Shown here piece by piece: positions 57,151 to 64,000 of a stretch of 64,000 nucleotides of DNA. A model generated the notes under the pieces. That model was not told the DNA's origin, did no database searches, and worked only from the letters and a program-made list of their open reading frames with translations. Within the stretch, counting starts at the first letter, position 1. Each line of letters opens with the position of its first letter. The position numbers were made by a program, and so were the translations under genes. The DNA is from Kaistia soli DSM 19436 (lineage in GTDB: Bacteria > Pseudomonadota > Alphaproteobacteria > Rhizobiales > Kaistiaceae): assembly GCF_900129325.1 (NCBI RefSeq), contig NZ_FQUP01000002.1, positions 140,668 through 204,667 of the forward strand. Reading direction: 5' to 3'.

Positions 57151-57701
57151 GCCTCGTCCTCGGCGCCGGCCTCGCCATCATCGTCTTGCCGCGCCTCGAT
57201 TTCGGGCGGCGGCTCGACGACGATCCGGCCGCCGGCAATATCGACGACCGGCACGACGGCGCGGGTAAAGGGCAGGTAGAAGCTCCGGCCTCCCGGCGCG
57301 GGCATGATCTCGATCAGGTCGCCGGCGCCGAAATTCTGCATCGCGACGACGCTGCCATAGGACGCGCCGTCGGCAAGCTCGGCGCGCAGCCCGACGAGAT
57401 CGGCATAGTAGAAGTCGTCCTCCTCATCGATCGTCGGCAGGACCGACCGATCGACGGAAAAACGCCGGTTGCGCAGCGTCTCGGCGGCGGTGCGATCCCC
57501 GATGTCCTTGACGCGCGCGACGATACCCTCGCCCTGCGGACGCACCGAAATGAACTCGACGACGCGGCCGTCGTCGAGCGTCACCGGGCCGTAATCGGCG
57601 ACGCCGAGCGGATCCTCGGTATAGGCTTGGAGCTTCACCTCGCCGCGAATGCCATGCGCGGCACCGAACTGGCCGAGAATGACGCGGTTGTCGTCAGCCA
57701 T
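57147..57701 (-). CDS. rimM: 16S rRNA processing protein RimM
   Basis: 184 residues from ATG 57701 ([20 protein letters not shown]). Two beta domains: N-terminal RimM and C-terminal PRC barrel ([12 protein letters not shown] ... [16 protein letters not shown]). Assists 30S head assembly by binding S19. Its acidic C-terminal tail ([16 protein letters not shown]) is an addition. Confidence 0.95.
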   Translation of the reverse strand: MADDNRVILGQFGAAHGIRGEVKLQAYTEDPLGVADYGPVTLDDGRVVEFISVRPQGEGIVARVKDIGDRTAAETLRNRRFSVDRSVLPTIDEEDDFYYADLVGLRAELADGASYGSVVAMQNFGAGDLIEIMPAPGGRSFYLPFTRAVVPVVDIAGGRIVVEPPPEIEARQDDDGEAGAEDEA

Positions 57702-57807
57702 GCGGATATCCCTGGCATGCAAGGCAACCGGCGGCTCCGATCGCCACGCCTGCAACGCGGTCGGGCTAAAGCCCGATCCTTCGCTGCGCTGGCGCCTTCA
57801 TAAGCAG

Positions 57808-57832
57808 GATTGCCGGGTCAAGCCCGGCAATC
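57808..57832. repeat. REP-like palindrome in the rpsP-rimM gap
   Basis: GATTGCCGGG / CCCGGCAATC, 10 perfect base pairs around a five-base centre (TCAAG). The CCGGGCTTGACCCGG-type palindrome is, from memory, a common dispersed intergenic repeat of alphaproteobacterial genomes. Here it may lower rimM-trmD expression relative to rpsP. Only this copy was spotted in the window. Confidence 0.5.
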
Positions 57833-57896
57833 GCACGAAGACTACGATCAGGCCCGGAGCCACATTGCGAGGCACCGGAGACGATCGCAAAACCCA

Positions 57897-58259
57897 CTAC
57901 TCGGCGGTGGCGGCAGCAGCGGCCTCGGCCTTCTTGGCGCGCTCGGCGACGCGCTCCTGGGCCTTCTTTCCGGGCACGGCCTTCTCCGGATTGTTGCGCG
58001 CTTCGCGCTTCAGGAGGCCGGCTGCGTCGAGGAAACGCTCGACGCGATCGGTTGCCTGCGCGCCGACCGACAGCCAATGCTTGGCGCGCTCGATGTCGAG
58101 CACGACGCGCTTCTCATTGTCCTTGGAGAGCATCGGGTCGAACGAGCCGATACGCTCGATGAAGCGGCCGTCGCGCGGCGAACGGGCGTCGGCGATGACG
58201 ATGCGGTAGAACGGACGCTTCTTGGCGCCAGCACGGGCGAGACGGATCTTGAGGGACAT
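57897..58259 (-). CDS. rpsP: 30S ribosomal protein S16
   Basis: 120 residues from ATG 58259 ([20 protein letters not shown]). [19 protein letters not shown] is the family hallmark; an Ala/Lys-rich C-terminal extension of about 35 residues is usual in alphaproteobacteria. Between ffh (61 bases upstream) and rimM. Confidence 0.98.
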   Translation of the reverse strand: MSLKIRLARAGAKKRPFYRIVIADARSPRDGRFIERIGSFDPMLSKDNEKRVVLDIERAKHWLSVGAQATDRVERFLDAAGLLKREARNNPEKAVPGKKAQERVAERAKKAEAAAAATAE

Positions 58260-58320
58260 TGTCTTCCTTTCGGTATCGTTCTGAGTGTCTTCAATCGAAT
58301 AGCGAGACGCCGCAGCGCCG

Positions 58321-59859
58321 TTATTTCTTCTTTCCGGGGAAGCCGGGGAAACCACCGCCAAGACCCGGCAGCCGGTTGCCGAGACCAGGCAATCCCGCAG
58401 GCATACCAGGGCTACCCGGAAGGCCCTTGGGCAGGACAGGCGCGCCGGAACCCATTTGCTTGGCGAGCTTCTCGAGTTCGGCTGGATTGATGTTGGGCAT
58501 GCCGCCCATGCCGCCCCCGCCGAGCGCGCCCATCATCTTGCCGAGCATGCCCCCGCCCTTCTGCTTGCCCATGGCCTTCATCATGTCGGCCATCTGGCGA
58601 TGCATCTTGAGCAGTCGGTTGATCTCTTCGACCTTGGTACCCGAGCCGGCGGCGATGCGCTTCTTGCGGCTGGCCTTGAGGATATCGGGATTGCGGCGCT
58701 CGGCCTTGGTCATCGACGAGATGATGGCGATCTGCCGCTTCATCATGCCATCGTCGAGATTGGCGCCTTCCATCTGCTTCTTGATCTTGCCGACGCCCGG
58801 CATCATGCCGAGCATGCCCGACATGCCGCCGATCTTCTCCATCTGCCGGAACTGGTCGGCCAGATCGTCGAGATCGAAGATGCCCTTGCGCATCTTCTCG
58901 GCCGCCTTGGCGGCCTGCTCCATGTCGATATTCTGCGCCGCCTTCTCGACGAGGGAGACGATGTCGCCCATGCCGAGAATGCGGTTGGCGACGCGGCCGG
59001 GATGGAAATCCTCCAGCGCGTCGGACTTTTCGCCCGTGCCGAGCAGCTTGATCGGCTTGCCGGTCACGGCGCGCATTGAAAGCGCGGCACCGCCGCGGCC
59101 ATCGCCATCCGTACGGGTCAGCACGATGCCAGTGATGCCGACACGCTCATCAAAGGAACGCGCCAGATTGACGGCGTCCTGGCCGGTCAGGCTGTCCGCG
59201 ACGAGCAGGATCTCGTGCGGCTTGGCGATGGCCTTGATGTCGGCCATCTCCATCATCAGCGGCTCGTCGATATGCGTGCGGCCGGCAGTGTCGAGGATGA
59301 CGACGTCATAGCCGCCGAGCCGCGCGGCCTGCTGCGCGCGCGTCGCGATATCGGTCGGCGACTGGCCGGCGACGATCGGCAGCGTATCGATGGAATTCTG
59401 CTGGCCGAGGATGCGGAGCTGCTCTTGCGCGGCCGGACGGCGCACGTCGAGCGAGGCCATCAGCACCTTGAGCTTCTGCTGCTGCGTCAGGCGTCGCGCG
59501 ATCTTGGCCGAAGTCGTTGTCTTGCCCGAGCCCTGCAGGCCGACCATCATGATCGCGACCGGGGCCGGGGCATTGAGGTCGATCGGCTCGGCTTCGGAGC
59601 CGAGCATCTCGACGAGCTGGTCATGGACGATCTTGACGACCATCTGGCCGGGCGTGACCGAGCGGATGACGTCGGCACCGACGGCGCGGGCGCGCACCTT
59701 GTCGGTGAACGAGCGCACGACATCAAGCGCGACGTCCGCCTCGATCAGCGCACGGCGCACCTCGCGCATGGCCTCGTTGACATCGGCCTCCGACAGCGCA
59801 CCGCGGCGGGTGAGCTTGTCGAAAATGCCTGAGAGGCGCTCGGACAGGGTGTCGAACAT
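58321..59859 (-). CDS. ffh: Signal recognition particle protein Ffh
   Basis: 512 residues from ATG 59859. N domain with ALIEADV, G domain with [25 protein letters not shown] and [14 protein letters not shown], and a Met-rich M domain after residue 330 that binds signal peptides and 4.5S RNA. A Gly/Pro/Leu-rich tail follows. First gene of ffh-rpsP-rimM-trmD. Confidence 0.97.
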   Translation of the reverse strand: MFDTLSERLSGIFDKLTRRGALSEADVNEAMREVRRALIEADVALDVVRSFTDKVRARAVGADVIRSVTPGQMVVKIVHDQLVEMLGSEAEPIDLNAPAPVAIMMVGLQGSGKTTTSAKIARRLTQQQKLKVLMASLDVRRPAAQEQLRILGQQNSIDTLPIVAGQSPTDIATRAQQAARLGGYDVVILDTAGRTHIDEPLMMEMADIKAIAKPHEILLVADSLTGQDAVNLARSFDERVGITGIVLTRTDGDGRGGAALSMRAVTGKPIKLLGTGEKSDALEDFHPGRVANRILGMGDIVSLVEKAAQNIDMEQAAKAAEKMRKGIFDLDDLADQFRQMEKIGGMSGMLGMMPGVGKIKKQMEGANLDDGMMKRQIAIISSMTKAERRNPDILKASRKKRIAAGSGTKVEEINRLLKMHRQMADMMKAMGKQKGGGMLGKMMGALGGGGMGGMPNINPAELEKLAKQMGSGAPVLPKGLPGSPGMPAGLPGLGNRLPGLGGGFPGFPGKKK

Positions 59860-60010
59860 CGGAACCTTTTCCTCAAAGGGATCGTGACCGATCCGCCGAA
59901 TGGACAATGGCGATCGCCGCCCGCGGGCGCGACGCGCTGGCGGACGTTGACCTCCGGACTCTCAGGTCCGGTCGGCGGCTCGGAGGAAACCTCTTCGCGA
60001 ATGACCGCGG

Positions 60011-60039
60011 CTTCTACGTGGAAGCGGCGGCAAAGTCAA
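60011..60039 (-). promoter_or_regulatory. Predicted promoter for ffh-rpsP-rimM-trmD
   Basis: Minus strand: TTGACT (60039-60034), 17-base spacer, TAGAAG (60016-60011), about 150 bases before the ffh ATG. A reasonable vegetative match in an otherwise gene-free 279-base gap. Confidence 0.45.
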
Positions 60040-60040
60040 T

Positions 60041-60076
60041 CAAGGCCGGCCGAGCGGAACGCTGGGACCGGCCTTG
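60041..60076 (-). terminator. Hairpin downstream of the IalB-like gene
   Basis: CAAGGCCGG pairs perfectly with CCGGCCTTG (9 bp) around an 18-base loop, 62 bases after the IalB-like stop. The following bases (ATTGACTTTG) are only partly T-rich and contain the ffh -35 box, so terminator strength is uncertain. Confidence 0.4.
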
Positions 60077-60138
60077 TGAAGGAGAGCAACATCAACGCCG
60101 ATGCGCTGCCCGCTCTGCCGCTGGACGATCGGCGCGGC

Positions 60139-60654
60139 TCAGCGCGCGACCGGGCAGTTCTTGATAACGGCGTCGAGCGAGGCCGAGATGCCAGCGAGGG
60201 AATAGGCGTCTGTCGTCACCGTCCCGCGCTTCGACGTCCCGGAGACCGACATCGCGTGGCCCTTGCGCATGGCCGCCAGCAGCGAGGTCTCCTCGGCAGC
60301 GTTCTCGACCCAGGCGCCGTCGTCCTTGGTAAACATCGCGAATTTCTGGCCGTCGATGTCGATCGTAACCTTCGAGCCTTCCTTGAACGGATAGCCGATG
60401 ATCACAGACACTTCGCTCTTCACATTCTCGGCCGGGCGGGCCGTGATCATGAAATAAGCCGGGTCGCGGTTGAGGCCGTCCGGCTTCTGGCTCTTGGGCT
60501 GCGAGGCCGCGTAGCACACCTTGCCCTTCTTGTCGGCATAGGCGTAGGCGCTCCAGTCCTTGAAGGTCCCGACGCGGTTCGGGGTCTGCGCTTCGGCAAC
60601 GCCGATGGTGCCGGCGGCGATCAGCACGGCAGTCGCGATCCTCAATACATTCAT
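60139..60654 (-). CDS. Invasion-associated locus B (IalB) family protein
   Basis: 171 residues from ATG 60654 with a signal peptide (IATAVLIAAGTIGVAEAQ). The IalB pattern is seen in FKDWSAYAYADKKGKVCYAAS, DPAYFMITARPAENVKSEVSVI, and a late Cys in KNCPVAR. Periplasmic; in Bartonella an IalB protein affects erythrocyte invasion, but the family is widespread in free-living relatives and its role there is not known. Confidence 0.88.
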   Translation of the reverse strand: MNVLRIATAVLIAAGTIGVAEAQTPNRVGTFKDWSAYAYADKKGKVCYAASQPKSQKPDGLNRDPAYFMITARPAENVKSEVSVIIGYPFKEGSKVTIDIDGQKFAMFTKDDGAWVENAAEETSLLAAMRKGHAMSVSGTSKRGTVTTDAYSLAGISASLDAVIKNCPVAR

Positions 60655-60851
60655 TTTCAATCCACCCAATGACCAGCCGCCCCGCGCCCGACCGGATATC
60701 GCGCGCTCCCATGCCTCAAACTGCAAATTGCAGCTTAACATTTCGTGAACCAAACCAGATGCCGCCGCAACTGCGGGGCGCCTACGAATTGGTCCGGTCA
60801 TTGGGGCAATACTGTGACTGTCGCGTCCAGCGCCGCGCGCCGCGCGATGCG

Positions 60852-61241
60852 TCAGGCCCGGCCGGCATCCTCGCCGGCGAGCGCGCGCCGCGCCGCCTCG
60901 CGGTGGACCGGCTTCAGATGCGAGCCGAGCATCGTCAGCGCGGTCATCAGCACGGTCGCGTCGTCGGCAAAGCCGATGCCGGCGAGGAAATCCGGAACCA
61001 CGTCGATCGGCATCACGAAATAGGCCAAGGCCGCAATCAGCATCGCGCGGACGCGAAACGGCGTATTGGTGTCGAAAGCGCAGAAATAGGCTGCGACCGC
61101 ATCCTCAGCGAACGGAATGTTGCGAGCACCGCGGCGCAGCACCTTCCAGAAGTCCCGGCGCACGCGCTCCTCGCGCGCGCCATGGTCCTTGCCGGCTGCA
61201 TTCCCCTTGCCGAGTATCTCGCCGAACAGCGGCCGCGCCAT
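60852..61241 (-). CDS. YkvA family protein (DUF1232)
   Basis: 129 residues from ATG 61241. The DUF1232 motif (AALAYFVMPIDVVPDFLAGIGFADDATVL) is seen at about 70-98, preceded by an amphipathic helical region with RRDFWKVLRRGARNIPF. A short membrane-associated protein of unknown function. A much longer open frame upstream overlaps phaR and is not coding. Confidence 0.88.
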   Translation of the reverse strand: MARPLFGEILGKGNAAGKDHGAREERVRRDFWKVLRRGARNIPFAEDAVAAYFCAFDTNTPFRVRAMLIAALAYFVMPIDVVPDFLAGIGFADDATVLMTALTMLGSHLKPVHREAARRALAGEDAGRA

Positions 61242-61359
61242 CGCAGTCTTCCTTCGCCAGATGCGGCCAAACGGCCGTACCGGCATGATGTAGGAAGCTT
61301 TGCGTCCCGCACAACGGCACGCGATCAGTGATCGATGCCGAAGCTCGGAGACCCGGTGC

Positions 61360-61953
61360 TCAGCCCTTGCCGGCGAGCTGGTCGATCTTCTTCTGCATCT
61401 CGTCGAGCTGGCGCTTGAGCGTGTCGAATTCGCCGTCGACGCGCGCCTCCGTCTTTGGCTCGACACGTCCACCAACAGGCGACGCCGGCAGATCGCCGCG
61501 CCCGCCGCTGAACGGCAGGAACATGCGCATCGCCTGCTCGAACATCTCGGTGTTGCGACGCACCGTCTCCTCGATCGCCGTGAAGGCACTCGGGCCGAAG
61601 GCATTAGCCATCTGGCCGCGCAGCTTGTCGGAATCGCGCGTCAGGCTGTCGATCGAGAAGTCGAGATATGTTGGAACCAAATTCTGCATCGAATCGCCAT
61701 AAAAGCGGATCAACTGCCGCAGAAATGTGATCGGCAGTAGATTATGGCCTTTGTTTTCCTGCTCGAAGATGATCTGGGTCAGAACCGACCGCGTGATATC
61801 TTCACCCGACTTCGCATCGAAAACCACGAAGTCTTCGCCAGTCTTCACCATCACCGCAAGATCTTCGAGCGTGACGTAAGTTGAGGTGCCGGTATTGTAG
61901 AGGCGACGATTCGCGTACTTCTTGATCGTCGTCGGTTCTTGATCCTTGGCCAT
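61360..61953 (-). CDS. phaR: Polyhydroxyalkanoate synthesis repressor PhaR
   Basis: 197 residues from ATG 61953. The N-terminal PHB-accumulation DNA-binding domain has IKKYANRRLYNTGTSTYVT, followed by the second domain (RSVLTQIIFEQENKG, LRQLIRFYGDSMQ) and a C-terminal coiled coil (LKRQLDEMQKKIDQL). PhaR binds PHA granules or DNA and represses phasin and its own gene. Divergent from phaA with a TGC-rich candidate operator between them. Confidence 0.95.
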   Translation of the reverse strand: MAKDQEPTTIKKYANRRLYNTGTSTYVTLEDLAVMVKTGEDFVVFDAKSGEDITRSVLTQIIFEQENKGHNLLPITFLRQLIRFYGDSMQNLVPTYLDFSIDSLTRDSDKLRGQMANAFGPSAFTAIEETVRRNTEMFEQAMRMFLPFSGGRGDLPASPVGGRVEPKTEARVDGEFDTLKRQLDEMQKKIDQLAGKG

Positions 61954-62046
61954 GCCTACTCCCATGATGACCGTCGCGCGACCGGCAGCTCGCCGGCATC
62001 GACCGGCTCTACGCCGATGCGACAGAAACTCCTCCCCGCAACCGGA

Positions 62047-62075
62047 GGATAGGGACTTTTTCGGCGCGCCGCCAA
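62047..62075 (-). promoter_or_regulatory. Predicted phaR promoter
   Basis: Minus strand: TTGGCG (62075-62070), 17-base spacer, CTATCC (62052-62047), about 95 bases before the phaR ATG. The TGC cluster begins eight bases upstream of the -35. Confidence 0.35.
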
Positions 62076-62082
62076 CGATTTG

Positions 62083-62109
62083 TGCATTGCATTGCTGCAG
62101 CTTTGCTGC
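62083..62109. promoter_or_regulatory. Candidate PhaR operator: phased TGC cluster
   Basis: Six TGC triplets on the plus strand begin at 62083, 62088, 62093, 62096, 62104 and 62107. The paired TGCTGC units are 11 bases apart and the 62083/62093/62104 set is 10-11 apart, so they face one side of the helix. PhaR of Paracoccus and Rhodobacter is reported to bind TGC-rich DNA. Confidence 0.5.
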
Positions 62110-62150
62110 GCACACGATGCGCCGCAACAAGGGACGAGTCTTGCCCTCGG

Positions 62151-62179
62151 TTGACAGCGCTGCCGGCCCGGTCTTGGAT
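62151..62179 (+). promoter_or_regulatory. Predicted promoter for phaA-phaB
   Basis: TTGACA at 62151-62156, 17-base spacer, TTGGAT at 62174-62179; about 60 bases before the phaA ATG. Confidence 0.5.
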
Positions 62180-62241
62180 CGCGGCATATCCTCGATCATG
62201 CCGATACCGCCGGATCGGCCGCAGGAAACGGGAGACGAGGC

Positions 62242-63423
62242 ATGGCTCATCAGAACGACATTGTCATCGCAGCAGCGGGCCGCACGGCCGTTGGTGCCTT
62301 CAATGGCGGCTTCGCCAATACGCCCGCACACCAGCTCGGCGCCGCCGTCATCAAGGGCGTGCTCGAACGGGCCGGCGTCGAGGCCGGCGAGGTCGACGAG
62401 GTCATTCTCGGCCAGGTCCTGACCGCGGCACAGGGTCAGAACCCGGCCCGCCAGGCTTCCATCGCCGCCGGTCTCCCGATTTCGACCACCGCCTGGGGCC
62501 TCAACCAGGTCTGCGGCTCAGGGCTGCGCGCCGTCGCGCTCGGCATGCAGCAGATCGCGACCGGCGATGCGTCGATCATCGTGGCGGGTGGCCAGGAATC
62601 GATGTCGCTGTCACCCCATGCCGCCCATATGCGCGCCGGCACCAAGTTCGGCGACCTGAACCTCATCGACACGATGATCAAGGACGGGCTCTGGGACGCC
62701 TTCAATGGCTACCACATGGGCGTGACCGCAGAGAACGTGGCCCGCGAATTCCAGATCAGCCGCGAGCAGCAGGACGAATTCGCGGTCGCCTCGCAGAACA
62801 AGGCCGAGGCCGCGCAGAAGACCGGCCGCTTCAAGGACGAGATCATCCCCTTCGTCATCTCGGGCAAGAAGGGCGACGTGACAATCGAGAGCGATGAACA
62901 CATCCGTGCCGGCACGACGCTGGAGGCGGTCGCCAAGCTTCGCCCTGCCTTCGCCAAGGATGGCACCGTCACCGCCGCCAATGCCTCGGGCCTCAATGAC
63001 GGCGCCGCCGGCTTCGTGCTGATGACAGCCGCCGAGGCCGAGCGCCGCGGTATCACGCCGCTGGCCCGCATCGCTTCTTGGGCGACTGCCGGCGTCGATC
63101 CGAGTGTCATGGGCACCGGTCCGATCCCGGCCTCGAAGAAGGCTTTGGAGAAGGCCGGCTGGTCGAAAGACGATCTCGACCTCGTCGAGGCCAACGAGGC
63201 CTTCGCCGCGCAGGCCTGCGCCGTCAACAAGGGCCTGGGTTGGGATCCGGCCAAGGTCAACGTCAATGGCGGCGCGATCGCCATCGGCCATCCGATCGGC
63301 GCATCCGGCGCTCGCATCTTGGTCACGCTGCTGCATGAGATGGCGCGCCGCGATGCCAAGAAAGGCCTCGCGACCCTCTGCATCGGCGGCGGCATGGGGA
63401 TAGCGCTCACCGTCGAGCGCTGA
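62242..63423 (+). CDS. phaA: Acetyl-CoA acetyltransferase (beta-ketothiolase)
   Basis: 393 residues. Condenses two acetyl-CoA to acetoacetyl-CoA, first step of polyhydroxybutyrate synthesis. Nucleophile C91 in [11 protein letters not shown], catalytic His in [13 protein letters not shown] and second Cys in [11 protein letters not shown] synthase phaC is not next to it, as is usual in this order. phaB follows 55 bases later. Confidence 0.97.
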   Translation: MAHQNDIVIAAAGRTAVGAFNGGFANTPAHQLGAAVIKGVLERAGVEAGEVDEVILGQVLTAAQGQNPARQASIAAGLPISTTAWGLNQVCGSGLRAVALGMQQIATGDASIIVAGGQESMSLSPHAAHMRAGTKFGDLNLIDTMIKDGLWDAFNGYHMGVTAENVAREFQISREQQDEFAVASQNKAEAAQKTGRFKDEIIPFVISGKKGDVTIESDEHIRAGTTLEAVAKLRPAFAKDGTVTAANASGLNDGAAGFVLMTAAEAERRGITPLARIASWATAGVDPSVMGTGPIPASKKALEKAGWSKDDLDLVEANEAFAAQACAVNKGLGWDPAKVNVNGGAIAIGHPIGASGARILVTLLHEMARRDAKKGLATLCIGGGMGIALTVER

Positions 63424-63478
63424 GCACAGCCATTCGACGGCCGGGTCAACCGGCCTCAATCACGGGGGAAACATCACG

Positions 63479-64000
63479 ATGGGTAGAGTTGCGCTCGTCA
63501 CGGGCGGCACGCGCGGTATCGGCGCCGCCATCGCCACCGGCCTCAAATCGGCCGGCTACACGGTTGCGGCCACCTTCGCCGGCAATGTCGAAAAGGCGAA
63601 TGCCTTCAAGGCCGAGACCGGCATCGCCGTCTTCCAGTGGGACGTTGCCGATCCAGACGCCTGCGCCAATGGGGTTACTGCCGTCACAAGCGAGGTCGGC
63701 CCCGTCGACGTGCTGGTCAACAATGCCGGCATCACCCGCGACGGCTGGTTTCACAAAATGGACCACACCGCCTGGTCGCAGGTAATCGCGACCAATCTCG
63801 GCTCAATGTTCTCCATGACGCGCCCCGTGATCGAAGGCATGCGCGACCGAGGCTTCGGCCGCATCATCAATATCTCCTCGATCAACGGCCAGAAGGGCCA
63901 GCTCGGTCAGGTGAACTATTCGACGGCCAAGGCCGGCGTCATCGGCTTCACCAAGGCATTGGCGCTGGAAAACGCCCGCAAGGGCATCACCGTCAACTGC
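63479..64000 (+). CDS. phaB: Acetoacetyl-CoA reductase (3' end outside window)
   Basis: First 174 codons of a short-chain dehydrogenase; the gene runs off the right edge. Rossmann motif TGGTRGIGAA near residue 8, NNAG in VLVNNAGITRDG, catalytic Ser in ISSINGQKGQ and the YSTAKAG (YxxxK) motif. Reduces acetoacetyl-CoA to (R)-3-hydroxybutyryl-CoA with NADPH. ATG 63479 has GGGGGAA about nine bases upstream. Confidence 0.95.
   Translation, partial: MGRVALVTGGTRGIGAAIATGLKSAGYTVAATFAGNVEKANAFKAETGIAVFQWDVADPDACANGVTAVTSEVGPVDVLVNNAGITRDGWFHKMDHTAWSQVIATNLGSMFSMTRPVIEGMRDRGFGRIINISSINGQKGQLGQVNYSTAKAGVIGFTKALALENARKGITVNC

Overview
The window is high-GC, gene-dense chromosomal DNA of an alphaproteobacterium, most probably of the order Hyphomicrobiales (Rhizobiales). 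Grounds: the aerobic cobaltochelatase pair cobS/cobT near rpmB, a DUF3108 gene and a DnaJ/BolA pair; the run rplU-rpmA-GNAT-GNAT-obgE-proB-proA-nadD-rsfS-rlmH-envC-ctpA-x-rppH; a urease operon; ccmAB beside acnA; and phaR divergent from phaA-phaB. I see no rRNA, CRISPR array, prophage or insertion sequence. Genus cannot be fixed by eye.

Layout. 0.3-6.4 kb: DUF3108 protein, rpmB with promoter and terminator, phytase-like secreted protein, cobT, cobS, zinc-cluster/DnaJ protein. 6.4-10.5 kb: bolA, a membrane cNMP-fold protein, aroB, aroK, a 48-aa membrane peptide and xerD. 10.5-13 kb: an ECF sigma factor with its NrsF-type membrane anti-sigma and an AI-2E family permease. 13-19.2 kb: tRNA-Arg(CCT), a secreted SNase-fold protein and M48 lipoprotein pair, a small membrane protein, ilvD, terC. 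19.2-20.6 kb: a lone GT4 glycosyltransferase. 20.7-27.5 kb: urease operon ureD-A-(DUF1272)-B-C-E-F-G followed by an M20 amidohydrolase. 27.7-31.7 kb: dacF-like carboxypeptidase overlapping a CobW GTPase, HAD hydrolase, DUF1223 protein. 31.8-40 kb: acnA, ccmA-ccmB, and putA carrying an N-terminal ribbon-helix-helix. 40.2-45.2 kb: F1 ATPase operon atpHAGDC with terminator. 45.2-56.4 kb: the long leftward rplU-to-rppH run. 56.4-60.7 kb: ffh-rpsP-rimM-trmD and an IalB-like protein. 60.8-64 kb: YkvA/DUF1232, phaR, phaA, phaB (cut by the window edge).

Most of the window is housekeeping. The parts that deserve a second look are regulatory or show gene erosion: three in-phase GGTrwyACC semi-palindromes in front of the DNA-binding PutA; a GTAACG-N16-CGAA promoter in front of the sigma factor, matching the SigF/NrsF type and implying autoregulation; a phased TGC cluster between phaR and phaA; a gene that looks like only the N-terminal membrane anchor of the divergent polysaccharide deacetylase normally found between ctpA and rppH; a secreted SNase-fold protein lacking two calcium-ligand aspartates; a cNMP-fold protein lacking the phosphate-binding arginine; and a Cys-rich DUF1272 gene inside the urease operon. 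I did not find a convincing wholly new defence or mobile system here.
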